Shown piece by piece: positions 1 through 6,515 of a stretch of 43,799 bases of DNA. The number at the start of each line of letters is the position of its first letter. The first letter of the stretch is position 1. The notes beneath the pieces were generated by a model. The model saw only the letters and a list, made by a program, of their open reading frames with translations. It did not search any database and was not told the DNA's origin. Source of the stretch: Methanoculleus chikugoensis. GTDB lineage: Archaea > Halobacteriota > Methanomicrobia > Methanomicrobiales > Methanoculleaceae. The stretch is from positions 1 through 43,799 of the forward strand of contig NZ_FMID01000023.1 in NCBI RefSeq assembly GCF_900095385.1, given 5' to 3'. The position numbers and the translations under genes are program-made.

Positions 1-303
1 GAGGAAGGGGAGCAGGAAGGCGAGGTCCCAGGTAAGCGCCGACCGCAGCCGCTCCCTCGTGAAGAACCCCCGTGCCCCTGCATACGCGATCGCGGCTGCG
101 AACGGCAGAAGGGCGAGCACGATCGGAAGGCCCGAGAGGCCCAGGTACCACGTGCCGAGCGTGAAGAGGAGGACCGATGCCGGGTAGGCGGCCGCCGCCG
201 CGAGGCTCCCGAGGGTGCGGTCGAGCGCCGGCCAGACGGCGAGATGAAGCACTTTGACGACGAGAAGCCAGAGCAGCACGGGAACGATAAACTCAACCGC
301 CAA
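1..303 (-). CDS. DUF2298 (Chlor_Arch_YYY)-like multi-pass membrane protein, N-terminal fragment
   Basis: The reverse strand is open from about 303 to the window edge, and the gene continues beyond position 1. The roughly 100 residues seen are almost entirely hydrophobic, with three or four membrane segments and a WPALDRTLGSL segment after the first. A TTG at 303-301 is chosen as start because GGAGG (314-310) lies 6 bases upstream; this makes an 11-base overlap with the preceding flippase-like gene. Hydrophobic profile and position next to a glycosyltransferase and a flippase-like protein resemble archaeal DUF2298 proteins, which are thought to act in membrane sugar transfer. The family call rests on a short fragment and is tentative; the open frame, overlap and ribosome binding site are clear. 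Confidence 0.6.
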   Translation of the reverse strand, partial: MAVEFIVPVLLWLLVVKVLHLAVWPALDRTLGSLAAAAAYPASVLLFTLGTWYLGLSGLPIVLALLPFAAAIAYAGARGFFTRERLRSALTWDLAFLLPFL

Positions 304-1273
304 ACGTATCCTCCGTATCGATCTCCCTGTTGAATGCTCTTTTCAAGAGATTCATCGACCAGTCGCCGAAGTAGTAGATCGACCCGACGCCCCCGACGAG
401 CGTGACCAGGTTCTTGATCAGGTGGTCGATGACCGCTATCAGCGTTGCCGTGACCGCCGGGGTTCCCGCGAGCCCGAACGTCAGAGCGAGCGCGAGTTCG
501 TAGGTGCCCACCCCTCCCGGGGTGATCGGAACGGCCTTGACGAGGTTGCCGACGACGATCGCGAGGACGACGACGGCGAACGGGATCGACTCCTGGAACA
601 TCAGGACGACCGCGTAGCAGACCAGGACGTCGACGAGCCATATCAGGAGCGACGACCCGCTGAGCACACCGAGAGCCCGGGGGTTGAGGGAGGCCCGCTT
701 CACTTCGTTGAGCATCCTCTGGATGGCGGCGATAATCCGGTTCCCCGACTCTATCCTGCCCGACCACAGAAGCACGGCGAAGAAGACGCCTCCTGCGGCG
801 AGGGGGACGACGATGACTGTGATGAACCAGTCGGGTACGTCGAGTACCGCGAGGACGAACGGGAGCGCGACGGCACCGAGCACCGCGACCATCAGGATAT
901 CGAAGACACGCTCGACGACGAGGGACGAGAACCCCTGCGAGTAGGTGGCGTCATCCTCGTGCTTCAGGATGAGCATCCGCACGAAATCGCCGAGACGCGC
1001 AGGGACGATGAGGTTCGCCGTCTGGGAGATGAAGATGCAGGCGGTCGAGAACCAGAGGCCTTTCCTGATGTCGAGCCCCTGCAGGATGAACCGATACCGG
1101 TACCCCCGGAGGATCCAGGCAGTGACGCAGATCCCGACGGCGGCAAAGAGGAACGGCAGCACCGCATGTTCGAGCGTCAGCAGGAGGTCGTCCCATACGC
1201 GGTAGAGCATGTAGGCGACGATCCCGACCGCGATCAGGGTGGGGATGACGACCGCGCTAACTTTCTTCCACAT
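293..1273 (-). CDS. Lysylphosphatidylglycerol synthase-like / UPF0104 flippase-domain membrane protein
   Basis: The 326-residue protein has about eight membrane segments. It shows the RLGDFVRMLIL and VVERVFDI signatures (about residues 93-125) of the UPF0104/AglD-like family, and a late PITPGGVGTYELA motif. Members are the membrane domain of lysylphosphatidylglycerol synthase without its catalytic domain; in archaea they sit in gene sets for polyprenol-linked sugar transfer and may move lipids or lipid-linked sugars across the membrane. It overlaps the glycosyltransferase gene upstream (1257-1273) and the DUF2298 gene downstream (293-303), so co-translation is likely. Family placement is firm; substrate is unknown. 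Confidence 0.88.
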   Translation of the reverse strand: MWKKVSAVVIPTLIAVGIVAYMLYRVWDDLLLTLEHAVLPFLFAAVGICVTAWILRGYRYRFILQGLDIRKGLWFSTACIFISQTANLIVPARLGDFVRMLILKHEDDATYSQGFSSLVVERVFDILMVAVLGAVALPFVLAVLDVPDWFITVIVVPLAAGGVFFAVLLWSGRIESGNRIIAAIQRMLNEVKRASLNPRALGVLSGSSLLIWLVDVLVCYAVVLMFQESIPFAVVVLAIVVGNLVKAVPITPGGVGTYELALALTFGLAGTPAVTATLIAVIDHLIKNLVTLVGGVGSIYYFGDWSMNLLKRAFNREIDTEDTFGG

Positions 1274-1976
1274 GGAGCCGCCACCAGAGGCGAAGAATCG
1301 CCGATCCCATATCTACTACGTCGTTTCTCCGTACCGTCGTCCCCTCGCCCTGCTGCCACTGCACGGGGAATTCCCGTATCCGGTAGCCGCTCTTCTGCGC
1401 CCGAACCAGCACCTCGGTGTCCCAGAACCAGTGATCTGCGGTCACCGATGGGAGCAGGGAGAGAAGACGGTCGCGCCGGAACGCCTTGAACCCGCACTGG
1501 TGATCGCGGAGCGAACTTCCGAGGATCGTCCGGACAAGCGTGTTGTAGCCGCGGCTCGCGATCTCCCGCCCGCCGCTCCGTATGATGGTGCTCTCGGGGA
1601 GGAGGCGTGAACCGGTTGCAATGTCGTGGCCGTCGCGGATGGCGTCGATCAGTTCTGCGAGGTGCCGCATGTCGGTCGCAAGGTCCACGTCGTAGTAGCA
1701 GACGATCGATCCCGAGGCTGCGGCAAACGCGCGGTTGAGCGCCCGTCCCCGCCCGAGCCGCTCGTCGGAGTGGAACAGGCGGACACGGGGATCGTTCGCC
1801 TCGCACTCCCTGACGAACTCCGTGCTCCCGTCGGTGCTCCCGTCCTCGGCGACGATGAGCTCGAACCTCCCCGGGGCGATCGCTTCAAGCGTCTCGAGCG
1901 ACCGCGGTATGGCTACCCTGAGTGCCGCAAGATCGTTATAGACCGGAAGGACGGCGCTCACCTCGATCTCACGCAT
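1257..1976 (-). CDS. Family 2 glycosyltransferase, dolichyl-phosphate sugar synthase type
   Basis: The 239-residue cytoplasmic enzyme carries the GT-A features of GT2: AVLPVYND near the N-terminus, EDGSTDGS (about 45-52), the metal-binding DVDLAT (about 95-100), GSRL, and DHQCGFKAFRR (about 157-167). The DVDLAT and QCGFK motifs are typical of enzymes loading glucose or mannose from a nucleotide sugar onto dolichyl phosphate. It has no long C-terminal membrane anchor. It overlaps the FAD protein upstream by 8 bases and the flippase-like gene downstream by 17, implying a tight operon for lipid-linked sugar handling, probably in cell-surface glycosylation. The sugar donor cannot be read from the sequence. 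Confidence 0.9.
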   Translation of the reverse strand: MREIEVSAVLPVYNDLAALRVAIPRSLETLEAIAPGRFELIVAEDGSTDGSTEFVRECEANDPRVRLFHSDERLGRGRALNRAFAAASGSIVCYYDVDLATDMRHLAELIDAIRDGHDIATGSRLLPESTIIRSGGREIASRGYNTLVRTILGSSLRDHQCGFKAFRRDRLLSLLPSVTADHWFWDTEVLVRAQKSGYRIREFPVQWQQGEGTTVRRNDVVDMGSAILRLWWRLHVEES

Positions 1977-3204
1977 CCGGGTACCTCGCGAGAACCCTCT
2001 TCGCCACTTCCTGCCCGGCGACGACCGAACCGTTCATGCTCCGCTCCGGGTAATTCGGGGGGCTGAACATCCCGGCGAGGAAGAGTCCATGCTCTTCGTA
2101 GTCGGGAAGGCGGTTACGGAGCCCCGTCGTGTAGACCGGGCCGGCATACGGGTCGACCGCGAGCCGGTGCCAGTGCACTTCGTCCTCGTCGACGGAGAAC
2201 CGGCGACAGAAGTCGGCAAGCATCGACTGTTCGAATCCCTCCGGGAGCCTGCCGCTGAAGTAGGATGCAAGGTAGACGATATGCTCGCCGTACCACTCGA
2301 ACGGAGCGAAGTTGGTATGCGAGACCACCGCACCGTAAGGAGCCGCATCCTTCATGTTCAGCCAGTATATGCCGTCGGTCACGTCCCGGCCGAGTGCGAG
2401 GGTCATGCAGGCGGCGCCCTGGTAGGGTATTTTGGCGATATCGAGACCGGTAAGGTCGGCGGTCACCTGCGGGGGGAGCGTCGATACGACGGCATCGTAC
2501 GATCTCCCGTTGACGATCCAGCCGCTCCCCTCCCGCCGGATCTCCTCGACGGGAGCGTCCGGCAGGATCGAGGCGCCCCGTCGCGCCGCCTCTTCCTCGA
2601 GCCGCGCAATGAAGTGCCGGAACCCCCCTTTCAGGTATCCCAGGCGCTCGCCCCCGGCACCCCGGTCGGACCGGATGGCGATGCGGGATATGAGCCAGGC
2701 GGCGGAGACCTCGCCGGAGCGGTAGCCGAACTTGCTCTTTAAGAGCGGCTCGAAGAACGAGGAGTATACCCCGGAACCGAGGTTGTCGAGGATGAAGTCC
2801 TTCGCGGTGATCCCGTCGAGCGCCGAGACGTCCAACCGGCGGGAGCGCAGCGTCAGCAGCCCGAGACGGGCCTTTTCCATGAGAGTGAGATGGGGGTAGC
2901 GCAGGATCTCGGTCGGGGTTGTGAGCGGGTGGATGGTTCCGTCGACGTAGTAGCCGGTGGAACCTCGAAGCCATACCAGCCGATCCGCCATCTGCAGCGT
3001 ATCGAAGAGGTTAAGGAGGGCGTCATCGCCGGCAAAACAATGGTGGTAATACTCCTCGATCCAGTAATCGCCGATCCGGTACGAACCGAGGCAGCCGCCC
3101 GGAACGGGCCTTCGCTCAAAGAGATCTACCTGGTGTGTCCCGGCGAGTTCGAGAGCCGAGACCAGACCGGACAGACCTCCCCCCACAACGCAGATCTTCA
3201 TCAT
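1969..3204 (-). CDS. FAD-dependent amine oxidase / protoporphyrinogen-oxidase-like protein
   Basis: The 411-residue protein begins with a dinucleotide-binding Rossmann motif (VVGGGLSGLVSALEL, residues about 6-20), followed by LFERRPVPGG, and ends with a second FAD-contacting segment (EEHGLFLAGMFSPPNYPERSMNGSVVAGQEVA). This is the architecture of the flavin amine oxidase/protoporphyrinogen oxidase superfamily. Its place as first gene of a glycosyltransferase/flippase operon suggests oxidation or isomerisation of a lipid or sugar-lipid rather than haem synthesis. Two ATGs (3204 and 3201) are in tandem; no ribosome binding site is seen, and an A/T-rich TATA-like stretch about 25 bases upstream suggests a leaderless mRNA. 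Confidence 0.8.
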   Translation of the reverse strand: MMKICVVGGGLSGLVSALELAGTHQVDLFERRPVPGGCLGSYRIGDYWIEEYYHHCFAGDDALLNLFDTLQMADRLVWLRGSTGYYVDGTIHPLTTPTEILRYPHLTLMEKARLGLLTLRSRRLDVSALDGITAKDFILDNLGSGVYSSFFEPLLKSKFGYRSGEVSAAWLISRIAIRSDRGAGGERLGYLKGGFRHFIARLEEEAARRGASILPDAPVEEIRREGSGWIVNGRSYDAVVSTLPPQVTADLTGLDIAKIPYQGAACMTLALGRDVTDGIYWLNMKDAAPYGAVVSHTNFAPFEWYGEHIVYLASYFSGRLPEGFEQSMLADFCRRFSVDEDEVHWHRLAVDPYAGPVYTTGLRNRLPDYEEHGLFLAGMFSPPNYPERSMNGSVVAGQEVAKRVLARYPDA

Positions 3205-3219
3205 TTATCCCTACGTATG

Positions 3220-3232
3220 AAAAATATAAGAA
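3220..3232 (-). promoter_or_regulatory. Probable TATA box of the FAD-protein operon
   Basis: On the reverse strand this reads as a TTCTTATATTTTT stretch centred about 22-25 bases before the tandem ATG codons at 3204/3201. That spacing puts transcription start at or very near the start codon, which agrees with the lack of a Shine-Dalgarno sequence. Confidence 0.5.
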
Positions 3233-3260
3233 CACTTTTGGGTTATAATGTATGCATGGT

Positions 3261-3270
3261 CTTTATACAT
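3261..3270 (+). promoter_or_regulatory. Probable TATA box of the cetZ-like gene
   Basis: CTTTATACAT lies about 50 bases before the ATG at 3316. Initiation about 26 bases downstream would give a leader of about 24 bases that contains GAGGGTGTG (3300-3308) as ribosome binding site. A second A/T-rich block (ATATAATTAATTAG, 3279-3292) is closer and could also contribute. Confidence 0.5.
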
Positions 3271-3315
3271 AAGCGTGGATATAATTAATTAGTCATTATG
3301 AGGGTGTGAAGCTGA

Positions 3316-4482
3316 ATGAGGGTCTTCTTCATAGGATTCGGTCAGGCTGGGGGCAAAATTGTCGATATGTTCATCGAACAGGACAAACGAATGCAGACCC
3401 AGAATTTCAGGGGGATTGCCGTAAATACGGCGCGTACCGACCTGATGGGGCTGAAAAACATCGAACTTAAAGATCGGCTCCTGATCGGGCAGACCGTGGT
3501 GAAAGGCCATGGTGTCGGGACCGACAACGTGACCGGTGCGCGGGTGACCGCCGATGAGATCGATGCTATTATCAACGCCATCGATTCGCGCGGTACGCAC
3601 GACATCGATGCCTTCGTCATCATCGCCGGCCTCGGCGGCGGAACCGGCTCAGGGGGTTCGCCGGTCCTCGCCCGCCACTTAAAGCGCATCTACCGGGAAC
3701 CGGTCTATGCGATCGGCATCCTGCCTGCCCCCGAGGAAGGCCGACTCTATTCCTACAACGCAGCGCGTTCCCTGAGCACCCTGGTGAACGAGGCGGATAA
3801 TACCTTCATCTTCGACAATAGTGCCTGGAAGAATGAAGGAGAGAGCGTCAAAGATGCGTATAACCGGCTGAACGACGAGATCGTCCGCCGGTTCGGAGTG
3901 CTTTTCCGTGCAGGCGAGGTCGGCAAGGCCGGCGTCGGCGAGATGGTCGTGGACTCGAGCGAGGTCATCAACACTCTCCGGGGCGGCGGCATCAGTTCTG
4001 TCGGATACGCCATCAGCGAGAAGATCAGCCCTCGTACGAAGCAGAGCCAGGGGCTCCTCTCCGGCCTGGTGCGCAAGAAGGAGAAGACCGAGGAAGTCCT
4101 GACCGGCGAGGACAAGTCTGCGAAGATCATCGCCCTTGTCAGGCGTGCCATGCTCGGGCGCCTCACCCTGCCGTGCGACTACTCGACGGCCGAGCGCGGT
4201 CTCGTTCTTCTCGCGGGCCCGCCGGATGAGATGGACCGGAAGGGCGTCGAGAAGTCGAAGAGCTGGGTGGAGGAGAACATCGCCGGCGTCGAGGTGCGTG
4301 GCGGGGATTACCCGGTGCAGAGCGACTACATCGCTGCAGTGGTGGTTCTTGCGACGATCGGGAACGCTCCCCGGATCACCGAACTTCTTGAGATTGCCAA
4401 GTCCACGAAGGAAGATGTCCTCAAGTCCAAGGAAAAGCGCTCGACCATGTTTGACGACGGCATAGAGCCGCTGTTCGAGTGA
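3316..4482 (+). CDS. cetZ: CetZ/FtsZ-family tubulin-like GTPase
   Basis: The 388-residue protein opens with GFGQAGGKI (7-15), has NTARTDL (37-43) and the tubulin/FtsZ signature GGGTGSG (107-113), then YNAARSL and a catalytic-loop-like region. NTARTDL in place of the FtsZ NTD and the GQAGGKI start point to the archaeal CetZ branch instead of division FtsZ. Characterised CetZ proteins of haloarchaea are cytoskeletal GTPases that influence cell shape and motility; roles in methanogens are not established. A divergent 111-base promoter region separates it from the FAD gene. The next gene, 9 bases downstream, encodes a membrane-anchored coiled-coil protein, a plausible partner. Confidence 0.88.
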   Translation: MRVFFIGFGQAGGKIVDMFIEQDKRMQTQNFRGIAVNTARTDLMGLKNIELKDRLLIGQTVVKGHGVGTDNVTGARVTADEIDAIINAIDSRGTHDIDAFVIIAGLGGGTGSGGSPVLARHLKRIYREPVYAIGILPAPEEGRLYSYNAARSLSTLVNEADNTFIFDNSAWKNEGESVKDAYNRLNDEIVRRFGVLFRAGEVGKAGVGEMVVDSSEVINTLRGGGISSVGYAISEKISPRTKQSQGLLSGLVRKKEKTEEVLTGEDKSAKIIALVRRAMLGRLTLPCDYSTAERGLVLLAGPPDEMDRKGVEKSKSWVEENIAGVEVRGGDYPVQSDYIAAVVVLATIGNAPRITELLEIAKSTKEDVLKSKEKRSTMFDDGIEPLFE

Positions 4483-4491
4483 GGATACGCT

Positions 4492-5586
4492 ATGAAAACA
4501 AACATCAGCAGATGGTTCATTCTCCTGCTGGCACTGGTCTGTGTCGCGCAGGCAGCATCGGCGTTCGAGGTCACCAGAGAAGAGATTAAACCTGAGAGCG
4601 GTGCTCTCGAACCCGGCCAGAGCGTGAACGCGCACTATGTGATCTCTTATAAGATGGCCTCCACAGGCAGTACCTACATGGACGATGAAAAATTCGAGTT
4701 CAGTACCGGGCTGCAGAAACCTGCCTGGGATTTCAAAATCCGGCGTGAGGGTTATCCGGATATAGCCTTCCCCACAAGAGGGGGTCCCTACCAGACCCTG
4801 TTGGAGTTCGAGATAGGTTACAGTGGCGAGGTCGAGCTCGATGTTCAGCTGCGCGGTACCGTGCCCACAACCTCAGCTGGGAGGTTAGAGGTGGTCAAGA
4901 TTGAGCACTACAGGGACAAGACTGTGGAGGATGAATACCGCATGACCCGCGACGTCGTGACCGCGGCCCAGATCGGGGGTTCTCTTGCCGCCCAGCAGCA
5001 GCGCCTCAAAGACCTGAAGGCCGATATCGATGAGAAATCGGCACAGGGCGTTGATGTCGCCGCCGCACAGGCCGAGTACAACGCCGCGAGCCAGGCGCTC
5101 ACCAGCGCTGCGTCGGCAGACCCGTCACAGGCGGCGAGTTACATCGCCACCGCGAAGATAGATATTGACGAGGCGATTGCGCTCCTCGATAAGGCGTGGG
5201 CCGAGAAAGCGGTCGCTGACACCGGTGCGGCGATCGAGTCCCTCGACGGGATGATCACCTACTTCGTCGAGAACCGTTCCATGAGTGCCGATCCGCAGGT
5301 GGTCGCCATCATGACCAAGCGGGAGAGCGCCGTCCAGTTCTACTCCCAGGCACAGGACAACCTGAACGGCAAGAACTACCCGCTGGCGCGGTCGAAGGCA
5401 GGGGACGGCCTGAATAAGGCCAACGAGGCTCTGTCCGATGCAAATGCGCTCAAGGAGAAGATCGGCGAAGGATTCAACCTTGGAGGTAACCTCCTCCTCT
5501 ACATCGGCATCGGGGTCATCATCGTCCTTATCGTCGCGGGCGTCGTGATATACCGGAAGAAGACCGGCTGGGACGAACTCGGATAG
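4492..5586 (+). CDS. Secreted, C-terminally membrane-anchored protein with central coiled coil; function unknown
   Basis: The 364-residue product has a signal peptide (MKTNISRWFILLLALVCVAQAASA, cleavage likely after ASA near residue 24), a beta-rich outer domain to about residue 150, and an alanine/glutamine-rich helical region (about 160-320) likely to form coiled coil. It ends in one membrane helix (LLLYIGIGVIIVLIVAGVVIY) and a short basic tail. The topology is outside domain, membrane anchor, cytoplasmic RKKTGWDELG tail. GAGG stands 5-9 bases before the ATG. It follows the CetZ-like gene by 9 bases, so they are probably co-transcribed; a link between cytoskeleton and envelope is an inference. 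I recognise no named family. Confidence 0.85.
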   Translation: MKTNISRWFILLLALVCVAQAASAFEVTREEIKPESGALEPGQSVNAHYVISYKMASTGSTYMDDEKFEFSTGLQKPAWDFKIRREGYPDIAFPTRGGPYQTLLEFEIGYSGEVELDVQLRGTVPTTSAGRLEVVKIEHYRDKTVEDEYRMTRDVVTAAQIGGSLAAQQQRLKDLKADIDEKSAQGVDVAAAQAEYNAASQALTSAASADPSQAASYIATAKIDIDEAIALLDKAWAEKAVADTGAAIESLDGMITYFVENRSMSADPQVVAIMTKRESAVQFYSQAQDNLNGKNYPLARSKAGDGLNKANEALSDANALKEKIGEGFNLGGNLLLYIGIGVIIVLIVAGVVIYRKKTGWDELG

Positions 5587-5766
5587 CCCTGACATCCACC
5601 CTCTTTTCGCACTCTCATCTTTTGTACCTGTTCTCCGGCGTGAGTGGCGTCAAACGCTCCTGGTAAAGTCCATTGATCCTACTGCTTGTGGTCATCTAAA
5701 ACCCCAGTACTTCGCTAAAACGGTTGAGGTAATCTTCAAGAGGTCAAACCATCGACCTCCCTTCGC

Positions 5767-5814
5767 AACCTAACGGTTGCTCAAACTCCGGATGTTCCAT
5801 CCATCGTCCTTCGC
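5767..5814 (+). repeat. Hairpin-module insertion inside the long element copy, block A
   Basis: This 48-base block is absent from the short copy of the element. It is bordered by CCTTCGC on both sides, so it looks like an insertion with a 7-base duplication, or a slippage product. It contains AACC-TAAC-GGTT followed by GCTCAAACTCC, the same hairpin-plus-tail design as the modules at 6111-6260. Confidence 0.6.
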
Positions 5815-5891
5815 GTTCTCCCGCGTGCTTCCGCGTGAGTAAATTGGAGGATGTCAACAGAACCTCGCGCGAAGAGCGCGAAGCCGCGAAG

Positions 5892-5983
5892 CGCGACTGG
5901 CCGAAGGTGTGACGTTCCAGAGAAACGGAGTTGGAGCACCGTTAGGTGCGTGGGCAGGAGCATGAGCACCGCAAGGTGCGAAG
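5892..5983 (+). repeat. Hairpin-module insertion inside the long element copy, block B
   Basis: This 92-base block is absent from the short copy and is bordered by GCGAAG repeats. It carries two stem-loops, GCACC-GTTA-GGTGC and GCACC-GCAA-GGTGC, the first preceded by GGAGTTGGA, the inverse complement of the TCCAACTCC tail used by the modules further right. The modules are thus present in the opposite orientation here. Confidence 0.6.
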
Positions 5984-6072
5984 TCCGGTGCCCGGGTGCT
6001 GCCGATCCCGTTGTAGGTCGCTATGCGAGGCTGCATTGGTCTATTTCAGATACCGAAATTAGCGAAGTACTG

Positions 6073-6515
6073 AACCCAAATATTCGAGATCAACTTCGTG
6101 TTCTTCGCACTTCGCACCTACCGGTGCTCCAACTCCTTTCCCGCACCTGACGGTGCTTACGTTCGCTATCGCTCACGTCTCGAAGACCTCCGGTCTTCTC
6201 AAACTCCTGTCCGAAACCTTTCGGGTTTCTCAAGTTCCGGCCCTGCGGGCCATTGCATCCTACGGACAGTCGTTCTCCGGAACGTCGCACCCTTCGGAAA
6301 AGTCGTCCTTCGCGGCTCGCACTTGGGGCGGCTCAAGCTCGCTCTCGCTCGCACTTCGTGTGAGCTAACAGTCTATAAGCGATGATGCAGTCTCACGCGA
6401 AGGACGCGAAGCCGCGAAGCGCGAGAATCCGAGTCTTGAGAACTCCGGGAGACTTTGGGGAGAAGAAGGGGATGTGGGGAACTAGATCTCCAGCCGCTGG
6501 ACCGGGAAAATGGTG
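6073..6515. repeat. Gene-free stretch with a cluster of short hairpin modules
   Basis: No gene is supported here. The sequence is a string of stem-loops of about 30 bases: GCACC-TACC-GGTGC then TCCAACTCC (about 6114); GCACC-TGAC-GGTGC (about 6144); GAAGACC-TCC-GGTCTTC then TCAAACTCC (about 6180); GAAACC-TTTC-GGGTTTC then TCAAGTTCC (about 6208); GGCCC-TGC-GGGCC (about 6239). Stems differ but pairing is kept, with a frequent ACC...GGT core and a C/T-rich tail. At 6391-6421 a TCACGCGAAGG / GCGAAGCCGCGAAGCGCG tract follows, also seen near 5871, 12571 and 34100. The rest shows nothing further. Confidence 0.6.

Larger units (their letters stand above)
5705..6072 (+). mobile_element. Non-coding inverted-repeat transposable element (MITE-like), long copy, 368 bp
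   Basis: The element begins CAGTACTTCGCTAA and ends with the exact inverse TTAGCGAAGTACTG, a 14 bp perfect terminal inverted repeat. It is flanked by AACCC on both sides (5700-5704 and 6073-6077), a 5 bp target duplication. A shorter copy in opposite orientation is at 39460-39689. The terminal about 60 bp on one side and about 80 bp on the other are almost identical between copies. No coding sequence is seen, so it would need a transposase acting in trans. The long copy has two extra blocks (5767-5814 and 5892-5983) absent from the short one. Confidence 0.85.

Noticed and set aside
254-1489. Long plus-strand open frame of 411 codons
   Set aside because: It lies opposite the flippase-like and glycosyltransferase genes, and its translation is Asp/Arg/Glu-rich low-complexity sequence typical of the complementary strand of GC-rich membrane-protein genes.
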